From assembly GCA_947483545.1 (NCBI GenBank), contig CANKNP010000150.1, forward strand, positions 1-11,731: DNA of 11,731 nt, read 5' to 3'. The stretch is from Deltaproteobacteria bacterium. Lineage in GTDB: Bacteria; Myxococcota; UBA796; SXON01. Both the position numbers and the translations under genes were made by a program. Shown one piece after another: positions 6,641 to 11,731 of the stretch. The first letter of the stretch is position 1, and the number at the start of each line of letters is the position of its first letter. The notes below the pieces were generated by a model. It made no database searches. It saw only the letters and a list, made by a program, of their open reading frames with translations, and was not told the DNA's origin.

Positions 6641-8299
6641 ATCGAGACGCTTTTTGGCAACACCGAGGGGCTCAAGCCGAGCCAGAACAAAGCGCTGCAG
6701 GGGTTGTACCAGCGGAGAATGCCGCCAGCGCGCTTCGTAACTGCCGAGTTCGCGCGTCGGCTGACTGAGCTGTCGCGCGAGACGGGCAGGCAGATCGGCG
6801 CGCTTGTGGACCGCCTTGGCGTCGTGGACAAGGTGATCGTGGGGGATGCGCATCAGCTCGTCATCCCGGATCTGGGCCGGACCCGCGCCGGCTCGGGAAG
6901 ATTCCGAGGGCTCAGGCTGATCCATACCCACGTGCGCGGCGAGGGGCTCTCGCGCGACGACCTGACCGACCTCGCGCTGCTTCGGTTCGATGCGGTTGTC
7001 GTCATCCAGGCGGGCCCGGACGGCCTGCCGGGCGAAGTAGAGCTGGGGTACCTCCTCGCCCCCCGCGCCGGTGCCGAAACGACCCAGGTGGAGCGAATCG
7101 CGTCTGTGCACACGTGGGACGCCGACTTTCCCTCGTTCATCCACGATCTGGAGGTCCAGTTCGGGGACACCATGCGGGCCCGGGACCTCAAGGGCCGGGA
7201 GAGCGCGGTGTTGGTGAGCGTCACGACGCGTGATCCCCAGGGCGCCCGCCGATCGCTCACGGAGCTGGAGCGGCTGGCGGAGACCGCCGGGTTGTACGTG
7301 GCGGATGTCCAACTTCAAGTCCGAAAGGTGTTGGATGGGCGCACGCTGGTCGGGGAGGGGAAGCTGAAGGAGCTGGTCACCAAGTGCATGCACCTGGGCG
7401 CCGATGTGATGATCTTCGACCAGGAGCTCTCGCCGAGCCAACTGCGGAACATCGCCACCGAGACGGATCTCAAGGTGCTCGACCGAACGCAGCTCATCCT
7501 GGACATCTTCGCGCAGCGGGCGACCACGAAGGAAGGCAAGCTCCAGGTTGAGCTTGCACAGTTGCGGTATCGCAAGCCGAGGCTTCAGCTCATGCCGACC
7601 GCGATGAGCCGGCTGACTGGCGGGATCGGGGGCCGGGGACCGGGCGAGACGAAGCTCGAGATCAACCGCCGCCGGTCGGATGAGCGCGAGACACGGGTCG
7701 AGCGGCAGTTGGAGGAGATCGCGCGGGAGCGAGCGATGCGCCGGGATCGCAGAAAGCGCGTGGGGCTGCCCCTCGTCGCGATCGTCGGGTACACCAACGC
7801 GGGAAAGTCCACGCTGCTCAACCGGATGACCAACAGCGCTGTCTCGGCCGAGGACAAGCTGTTCGCCACGCTGGACCCCACGAGCCGCAGGCTTCGGTTC
7901 CCGGAGGCGCGGGAGATCATCCTCACCGACACGGTCGGGTTCATCCGCAACCTCCCGAAAGACCTCGTCCACGCTTTTCGGAGCACGCTTGACGAGGCGC
8001 TGGAAGCTGAGCTGTTGCTGCATGTCGTCAACCTCGGGGAAGACGATGTGGCCGAGCAGAAGGCGGCCGTGGAGAAGGTGCTCGCAGATCTCGGCGCCGC
8101 CGACACGCCGGTGCTCCTGGTGTTGAACCAGATGGATCGGGTGGGCACGGCCGTGCGGGAGGCGCGCGTGGCTGAGTGGGGAGGGCGCGCCGTCTCCGCC
8201 CAGACGGGTGAGGGTCTGGACGACCTGCTTGTGGACATCGAGCGCACGATCTTCCGGGAGCGGATGAGCCGCGCCACCCTCTCCCCCCTCCTTGCGTGA
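6641..8299 (+). CDS. hflX: GTPase HflX, long form, apparent ATC start
   Basis: HflX is a ribosome-associated GTPase that splits stalled or heat-damaged 70S ribosomes. From 6641 it has 552 codons. The N-terminal extension of the long form (FGNTEGLKPSQ at residues 5-15, then His95 in LIHTHVRGEGLSRDDL) precedes the HflX domain (from about 185; GRTLVGEGKLKEL). The G domain has G1 GYTNAGKST (383-391), G3 DTVGF (430-434), G4 NQMD (496-499, where NKxD is usual) and G5 SAQTG (519-523). The conserved N-terminus reaches ATC at 6641, but no ATG, GTG or TTG lies in frame between the stop at 6575 and TTG 6704. That TTG would remove 21 residues including the motif. AGAAGG (6626-6631) lies 9 nt before ATC. 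The gene begins 4 nt after flotillin 2, so it is probably cotranscribed. Confidence 0.9.
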   Translation: METLFGNTEGLKPSQNKALQGLYQRRMPPARFVTAEFARRLTELSRETGRQIGALVDRLGVVDKVIVGDAHQLVIPDLGRTRAGSGRFRGLRLIHTHVRGEGLSRDDLTDLALLRFDAVVVIQAGPDGLPGEVELGYLLAPRAGAETTQVERIASVHTWDADFPSFIHDLEVQFGDTMRARDLKGRESAVLVSVTTRDPQGARRSLTELERLAETAGLYVADVQLQVRKVLDGRTLVGEGKLKELVTKCMHLGADVMIFDQELSPSQLRNIATETDLKVLDRTQLILDIFAQRATTKEGKLQVELAQLRYRKPRLQLMPTAMSRLTGGIGGRGPGETKLEINRRRSDERETRVERQLEEIARERAMRRDRRKRVGLPLVAIVGYTNAGKSTLLNRMTNSAVSAEDKLFATLDPTSRRLRFPEAREIILTDTVGFIRNLPKDLVHAFRSTLDEALEAELLLHVVNLGEDDVAEQKAAVEKVLADLGAADTPVLLVLNQMDRVGTAVREARVAEWGGRAVSAQTGEGLDDLLVDIERTIFRERMSRATLSPLLA

Positions 8300-8307
8300 G
8301 TTTTTTC

Positions 8308-8336
8308 TTGAACTCGACGTCCAGATGAAGTAAAGT
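8308..8336 (+). promoter_or_regulatory. Putative sigma70-type promoter for the 8370 lipoprotein gene
   Basis: TTGAAC at 8308-8313 and TAAAGT at 8331-8336 are separated by exactly 17 bp. Each matches 4 of 6 consensus bases. The pair lies in the gap between hflX and the lipoprotein gene, which is the only AT-richer stretch nearby. Transcription would start near 8343, giving a short leader before the ribosome-binding site at 8360-8364. Confidence 0.5.
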
Positions 8337-8369
8337 GTCGGCGCTCCATCCAGGAGCATGGAGGATTCT

Positions 8370-8882
8370 ATGCGTAACCTTTGTCTGCTTCTCGCCTTCT
8401 CCCCCCTGATCGCGTGCGCCGGTGGCGATAGCGGTGTTGACACCAGCCCCGCCGACACCGACACCGACACGGACACCGACACGGACACGGACACCGACCC
8501 CGGCTTCTTCGAGCTGGTGGACTTCGGTGGCCAGTGCTCGAACGGCGCCTGTGACTACACGATCACCACCAACACCGAGAGCGTGTTGCTCGAGCTCGAC
8601 ATGACCGAGACCGACGACTCGTACATGTACCACGAGTACCACGACGAGTTCACGCTCGCGTCCGTGAACGCGGACGGGTCGGAGACCTACGCGCTGCACC
8701 TCACCGCGGTCAGCACGCCCTCCGACGTGGGCCCCGGCACCACGCTCTTCTACGAAGACACTGTCCTTGACGGGACCACGTGGCTCTTCGCGGCGAGCAA
8801 CCCGGATGGCCTGATCGTGTGCGCCGTGACCGGCCACTCGGACACGTACTACGCGAACATCTGCTCGAACTACGTTCCGTAG
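8370..8882 (+). CDS. Small lipoprotein with Asp-Thr repeat linker
   Basis: A 170-residue predicted lipoprotein. The signal peptide MRNLCLLLAFSPLIAC has a lipobox LIAC with Cys16 as the acylated residue. A Gly/Ser/Asp linker with seven Asp-Thr dipeptides (29-42) follows, then a Thr/Asp/Tyr-rich globular domain (about 45-170) of probable beta structure. It contains four Cys (QCSNGAC, IVC, NIC) that could form two disulfides after export. ATG 8370 is preferred over the in-frame ATG 8358 because GGAGG at 8360-8364 has ideal 5-nt spacing to it, and because it gives a clean signal peptide. The gene seems independently transcribed and is followed by an intrinsic terminator. No domain is recognised; a surface or periplasmic role is inferred. 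Confidence 0.83.
   Translation: MRNLCLLLAFSPLIACAGGDSGVDTSPADTDTDTDTDTDTDTDPGFFELVDFGGQCSNGACDYTITTNTESVLLELDMTETDDSYMYHEYHDEFTLASVNADGSETYALHLTAVSTPSDVGPGTTLFYEDTVLDGTTWLFAASNPDGLIVCAVTGHSDTYYANICSNYVP
8454..8498 (+). repeat. GAC-ACS hexamer microsatellite within lipoprotein gene
   Basis: Seven tandem GACACC/GACACG units plus a final GAC encode the Asp-Thr linker. Six-base units keep the reading frame when copies are gained or lost, so the tract can vary in linker length without breaking the gene. Confidence 0.9.
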
Positions 8883-8884
8883 GT

Positions 8885-9451
8885 TTGCGCTCTCTCGGGA
8901 GCCTGTGCGGCGCGTCCGGTTCTGCCGGGCGCGCCGCCTTCTTTTTGCCCCTGCTGGGCGCGTGCTACCAGTGGCCCGACGTTGAACACGACGCACTGCC
9001 GGGGACGAACCCGACAATCACCTCAGCGTCCGTGACCTGCGACGAGCGAGCCGCCACGTGGCTTTTCGAGGTGGGGACCGACGCATGGACCGGGAATGGC
9101 ATCGTCTACCTCTCCGCGGACGGCGCGTACATCGAGACGCACTCTCTGCTGTCGACCACGTCCGCGGCCGATGGGTCCAGCGACACCTTGGAACGTAGCC
9201 TCGTGATCGTTGCGAGCTGGCGCGACGTAACTACGAACGCGAGCACAGCGTTCGGGTGCGCAACACCCGCGCTCGCAGGGGTGCTGGAGGTCTACGAGCG
9301 CACCGGGGACGCGCGCACGGACTGCGTGGCGTTTGGCGTCGATCCGACACGCTGGGCAACGTGGACGCCGGACGCCGCCTGCGAGGAGATGCTCACCCAA
9401 GCGGATACCGGCGTCGGCGACACGGGTGGGGATACGGCGTCAACCCCGTAG
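8885..9451 (+). CDS. Putative lipoprotein with Cys-rich domain and Asp-Thr-Gly tail (start uncertain)
   Basis: From TTG 8885 this encodes 188 residues. Residues 19-26 (FFLPLLGA C) form a hydrophobic segment ending in lipobox LGAC (Cys at about 26). The mature part is Thr/Ala/Asp-rich with further Cys residues, suggesting an exported beta-rich protein. It ends in a DTGVGDTGGDTASTP tail, the same kind of linker composition as the neighbouring lipoprotein. The start is the weak point. TTG 8885 lies 2 nt after the previous stop without a good ribosome-binding site, and TTG 8945 would leave only six residues before the Cys. The signal region is overlapped by the upstream terminator. It may be expressed by readthrough or coupling, or be decayed at its 5' end. 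No known family is recognised. Confidence 0.6.
   Translation: MRSLGSLCGASGSAGRAAFFLPLLGACYQWPDVEHDALPGTNPTITSASVTCDERAATWLFEVGTDAWTGNGIVYLSADGAYIETHSLLSTTSAADGSSDTLERSLVIVASWRDVTTNASTAFGCATPALAGVLEVYERTGDARTDCVAFGVDPTRWATWTPDAACEEMLTQADTGVGDTGGDTASTP
8907..8946 (+). terminator. Rho-independent terminator after the 8370 lipoprotein gene
   Basis: The arms GCGGCGCG (8907-8914) and CGCGCCGC (8930-8937) pair perfectly. A T-G wobble and a CCGG/CCGG inner stem (8916-8919 with 8925-8928) close a five-base loop at 8920-8924. The hairpin is followed by CTTCTTTTT. It starts 24 nt after the lipoprotein stop. It also lies within the only plausible signal-peptide-coding region of the next gene, which may matter for that gene's expression. 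Confidence 0.85.
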
Positions 9452-9664
9452 GACCTTCCGTCGCCGATTCTCCCGCCGCGCGAGGGCGCGCGCCGGGATT
9501 ATCGGCCAGTGTCGGCCAAGAACGCCCGCATCCGCGGGCTTGTGCTCGCGTCCTTTCGGCCGGGTCCGGCGCTACCGCGCCGTTCCCGCCCGGGACGCAA
9601 ACACGGGAGCCAGCTTTGAAGGCGCGCACTTCGTGCCGCCTTCAAAGCTGGCTCCCCCGAAGCG
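9452..9664. other. Intergenic region between convergent lipoprotein genes
   Basis: These 213 bp between the plus-strand gene ending at 9451 and the minus-strand gene ending at 9665 hold a strong hairpin at 9605-9656. A minor 6-bp stem at 9524-9539 has no T-tract. The remaining GC-rich sequence shows no further gene or motif that I can support. Confidence 0.6.
9605..9656. terminator. Long near-perfect hairpin between convergent genes, probable terminator structure
   Basis: Left arm 9605-9624 and right arm 9637-9656 are exact 20-bp inverted repeats. Inside them GCAC (9626-9629) pairs with GTGC (9633-9636) around a TTC loop, leaving one bulged C at 9625, for 24 base pairs in total. It lies 8 nt beyond the stop of the minus-strand gene at 9665, a terminator-like position, and could serve both convergent genes. 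Neither side has a proper T-tract; the minus-strand exit reads only GTGTTTG. A dispersed palindromic repeat is an alternative. Confidence 0.6.
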
Positions 9665-10417
9665 CTACTTGGGCGCTGGCGTCGCGGATCCGTCGGCCGG
9701 GCCACCCGGAGCGGCTGCCGCACCTGCTGGACCGCCGGGCGCCGCTGTGGCCCCAGCCGGACCGCCGGGCGCCGCCGCAGCACCGGCAGGACCACCTGGG
9801 GCAGCGGCCGCTCCAGGCGTGCCTGGGTTCCCACCGTCGGGGGGCGGCGCTGGCGTCACCGGGTTCATCATCACCTGGCTGTCCGTCGCGAATTCGTTCG
9901 CAGCCCCGTCTGCCACGGCCAGCTCCAGGCCGGGCATCGCTACCTGTTGTACATCCAGATCCTTCATCAGGAAGGAGGGCTCGGCGAGCTGCGGACCGTT
10001 GCCAGTCGCGTCGATGAAGGCGAGCACGTGGATCTTGCCGAGCCCCTTCGGGACCTCAACCTCCCACGGGCCGGCCTTTTCCAGCGTCAACGCGTGCAGG
10101 ATCATGGGCCGTGCGTCGGACCCGACCTGGAAGAAGTCCACGCGAAGCGTGCCAGTCGCTGTCCCACTGTATTTGAACTCGCCGGAGAGCTTGACTCCGG
10201 TGCCTGGCTCGACCGTCAGCGACGGCATGGACGCCGCCGGACCTCCGCCGACACCGTCCCCTGGAGGGGCAGGACCGTCCGCGCCGGGCTGGGCCATCGG
10301 CGCATCGGCGGGGGCATCGGTAGCGGGCGGCTCAGGGCAGCCGAGAAGGGCAAGCGAGAACAACAACAAGGGCACTCCAGGACGCCACAGCGTAGGACGT
10401 CCCCCCGGGGGCGTCAA
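9665..10417 (-). CDS. Lipoprotein with beta-domain and Gly/Pro/Ala repeat C-terminus
   Basis: A 250-residue predicted lipoprotein. The signal segment VPLLLFSLALLGC has lipobox LLGC with Cys27, followed by a Pro/Ala/Asp-rich linker (28-65). A central globular region (about 68-155, from LTVEPGTGVKLSG to EPSFLMKDLDV) looks like a small beta-sandwich; I cannot name it. A C-terminal tail (about 195-250) has four 10-residue GGPAGAAAAP-like repeats. The start is TTG 10417, 6 nt after the upstream stop; the Shine-Dalgarno is weak. GTG further in would leave a shorter, 13-residue signal peptide. It is the last gene of a three-gene minus-strand set, and a long hairpin follows its stop. It is probably anchored in a membrane with the tail acting as spacer; ligand unknown. 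Confidence 0.75.
   Translation of the reverse strand: MTPPGGRPTLWRPGVPLLLFSLALLGCPEPPATDAPADAPMAQPGADGPAPPGDGVGGGPAASMPSLTVEPGTGVKLSGEFKYSGTATGTLRVDFFQVGSDARPMILHALTLEKAGPWEVEVPKGLGKIHVLAFIDATGNGPQLAEPSFLMKDLDVQQVAMPGLELAVADGAANEFATDSQVMMNPVTPAPPPDGGNPGTPGAAAAPGGPAGAAAAPGGPAGATAAPGGPAGAAAAPGGPADGSATPAPK
9699..9818 (-). repeat. Four tandem 30-bp repeats encoding Gly/Pro/Ala decapeptides
   Basis: Units start at 9699, 9729, 9759 and 9789 on the plus-strand coordinates. Each is 30 bp with GGNCCNCCNGGNGC-like starts and a diverged second half. The 30-bp unit preserves frame, and silent differences between copies show the repeat is constrained at protein level. Confidence 0.85.
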
Positions 10418-10423
10418 GCTTCG

Positions 10424-11230
10424 CTAAGGCAGGACGAACGACAAGCCTCCCAGCACCCCCGCCGCGCCCCAGCAGGCGTAGGCGCCCACGGCGAACTGTT
10501 GTTGGCGGGTCCAAGCGGTGTCCAGCGTCTCCACCGAGTCGTAGAGCGGCATCCTGCCGCTCTGCACCTTCGCGCCCGCGGCGAGCCCGCCCCCCGCGGC
10601 AGCCACGACGCCCGATGCGATCAGCCACGCGGGCGAGATCAGCCGTCTCTTCTTCTCGATAGTGCCGCCGCCTGCGGTCTCGGGGGCCGCCCGAGCCCGC
10701 ATCTCCGGGAGGCCGGTCTGCACGAGCGCAACCTCTTGATCTGGCAGGTGCAGGCTCCGGCCGTACATCACCGTCTTCCCGTCCGTCGTGATGATCTGCA
10801 CCACGTGCCAACCCGCCCAGATCCGTGCGGGCCAATCTTGCACGGGGGCCCCATCGACCCACCCTCCTTCCCGGTTGGTGTCGAAGTTCAAGGATCCTTC
10901 TCCGCTGGTCCCGGCCTCCTCCCAGAGCCGCTTCAGGTCCGGTCCGAGCTCTGGCACCCAGACCGCGCCGTCGATGGCCTTCGCAGCGCCGAACCACGGG
11001 GCCCCAGAGCCGGCCAGAGCCAGCTCAGCTGCGCCCCCGCGAACCAGGAAGTACCGGGCAATCTGCGCTGGACTGGCCTGTGCGCACGCCAGCGACGCCT
11101 CTGCCGCTTCAAAGTCCAGCGCCGTCGTCGCGCTGTCTGCGGACAGGATGTGCACGACGGCACCGTCCAGGGCGGCGTTGAGCTCGGGACATGCCAGCGC
11201 CGGGGAGAGGATCGCGAGGAGGAGGATCAT
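10424..11230 (-). CDS. Exported protein with two C-terminal membrane segments, PEGA-gene partner
   Basis: A 268-residue protein of unknown function. A short hydrophobic N-terminus (MILLLAILSPALAC) looks like a signal peptide. Cleavage after Ala13 is likely; lipidation at Cys14 is possible, but its ALAC box is weak, and the n-region has no Lys or Arg. A mainly helical region (about 15-110, with AAEASLACAQASPAQIARY) is followed by a beta-rich part containing IWAGWHVVQIITTDGKTVMYG (about 140-160). Two C-terminal membrane helices lie at about 198-222 and 246-267. ATG 11230 overlaps the PEGA-gene TGA (ATGA), showing translational coupling, and the downstream lipoprotein starts 6 nt after its stop. 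Similar layouts occur beside PEGA proteins in Myxococcota as far as I recall. Start confidence is good; function unknown. Confidence 0.75.
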   Translation of the reverse strand: MILLLAILSPALACPELNAALDGAVVHILSADSATTALDFEAAEASLACAQASPAQIARYFLVRGGAAELALAGSGAPWFGAAKAIDGAVWVPELGPDLKRLWEEAGTSGEGSLNFDTNREGGWVDGAPVQDWPARIWAGWHVVQIITTDGKTVMYGRSLHLPDQEVALVQTGLPEMRARAAPETAGGGTIEKKRRLISPAWLIASGVVAAAGGGLAAGAKVQSGRMPLYDSVETLDTAWTRQQQFAVGAYACWGAAGVLGGLSFVLP

Positions 11231-11731
11231 CGCTTCGAGTTCCAGAGTTGGGAGGTGAGATCACAAACGTAGCCGACCGGCTGGTTCGGGCCGACCGTGA
11301 TCTCCTTGCGGCAGGTTCGGTCGCCCGACGAGGCGACGATGACGTGTTCACCCTCGCTGAGCACGATGGCGTTCTTTGGGGTCGGCCCGGCGGAGACACC
11401 GTCGATCACCAGGTCCGCCCCCATGCTGGAAGCGCCGAACGAGAGGGTGCGCGTGGGGGCAGGCGGGGCGGTGGTGGGCGTGCTCGAAACGAGGAGGGTT
11501 ACGACCGGCTCCAACTTGGGTGTGGCGAGCTCGACGCGGGCGGGAGCGCTGGCCATGGGGCTGGAGGGGGCGACCCGCACCGCCTCCGGCTCCGCTCGGG
11601 TTCTCCCGCTCGACGAGGGTGACGAGGAGGGCGTGACCACGGGCAACGGCTCGGGCACGGGGGCGGAGACGGCCGGGACGGGCGGAGGCGAGACCACGAC
11701 GGGGGAAAGCACCTCTTGGGGCGACGGCGGC
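11227..11731 (-). CDS. PEGA-domain protein, N-terminus beyond right edge
   Basis: The minus-strand frame is open from the right edge to TGA at 11229-11227, giving 167 complete codons of an incomplete gene. The visible part begins with a Pro/Ser/Val/Ala-rich low-complexity linker (edge to about 11440). It ends in a PEGA domain: LSFGASSMGADLVIDG, then GPTPKN and LSEGEHVIVASSG, the usual beta-strand, G-x-TP, and L-x-x-G-x-H pattern. A Cys-containing tail follows. PEGA domains sit at the C-terminus of extracytoplasmic or kinase-linked proteins and bind surface layers or peptides. A kinase or membrane part could lie upstream, beyond the window. GTG 11712 is an in-frame possible start, but the frame continues past it with the same Pro-rich composition, so it is unlikely. 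It is the first visible gene of the three-gene minus set. Confidence 0.8.
   Translation of the reverse strand, partial: PPSPQEVLSPVVVSPPPVPAVSAPVPEPLPVVTPSSSPSSSGRTRAEPEAVRVAPSSPMASAPARVELATPKLEPVVTLLVSSTPTTAPPAPTRTLSFGASSMGADLVIDGVSAGPTPKNAIVLSEGEHVIVASSGDRTCRKEITVGPNQPVGYVCDLTSQLWNSKR

Noticed and set aside
8300..8307. T-run after hflX as an intrinsic terminator
   Set aside because: No stable hairpin precedes it, and the T-run instead abuts a good -35 element.
6494..8494. Long minus-strand open frame opposite hflX
   Set aside because: The translation has no recognisable domain and is the usual antisense artefact of GC-rich coding. The plus strand is clearly HflX.
9524..9539. Short hairpin as terminator for the 8885 gene
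   Set aside because: Only six base pairs and no T-tract; chance is likely at this GC content.
9699..9818. CRISPR-like array
   Set aside because: The 30-bp units are contiguous with no spacers and encode an in-frame peptide repeat; no cas genes are nearby.
9333..11272. Long plus-strand open frames across the lipoprotein and exported-protein genes
   Set aside because: They are Arg/Pro/Ala-rich without motifs, while the minus strand shows signal peptides, a lipobox, membrane helices and tidy gene overlaps.

Overview
This GC-rich window has three gene blocks. All protein calls come from reading translations; no database search was run. The lineage looks like Myxococcota or a related former deltaproteobacterial group. 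The evidence is indirect: high GC with strongly GC-rich third codon positions, several lipoproteins with Asp-Thr or Asp-Thr-Gly low-complexity linkers, a PEGA-domain protein beside a signal-peptide/two-membrane-segment protein, and the long-N-terminus form of HflX. The lineage is an inference.

Block 1 (1 to 2156, minus strand) is an imuA-imuB mutagenesis pair. ImuB, the catalytically dead Y-family polymerase homologue, starts with GTG at 1491 and stays open to the left edge of the window. Its GTG overlaps the imuA stop. The partner polymerase dnaE2 would be expected just beyond the left edge, but that cannot be seen.

Block 2 (2291 to 8299, plus strand) is divergent from imuA and is a seven-gene run with overlaps or gaps of at most 22 nt. 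Its order is: a Mesh1/SpoT-like HD hydrolase with a complete metal site, a 71-residue cysteine-containing unknown, a DUF423 membrane protein, an NfeD-like membrane protein with a His/Asp/Glu-rich loop, two tandem paralogous flotillins, and the ribosome-splitting GTPase HflX. The layout suggests one transcript joining a flotillin/NfeD membrane-scaffold module to alarmone hydrolysis and ribosome rescue. HflX has no canonical start codon at its conserved N-terminus, where the codon is ATC.

Block 3 starts at about 8300. A likely sigma70-type promoter drives a small lipoprotein with a seven-fold Asp-Thr repeat. A strong intrinsic terminator follows, and it seems to lie inside the signal-sequence region of the next lipoprotein gene. 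A 213-bp convergent gap contains a long, near-perfect hairpin (9605 to 9656). The right end is a minus-strand set of three genes: a PEGA-domain protein cut by the window edge, an exported protein with two C-terminal membrane segments, and a lipoprotein ending in 10-residue Gly/Pro/Ala repeats. These look like envelope or surface proteins with no assignable biochemical function.

About half of the visible genes seem to use GTG, TTG or ATC starts. ATG-only gene calling would therefore shorten or miss several of them, including all of imuB.
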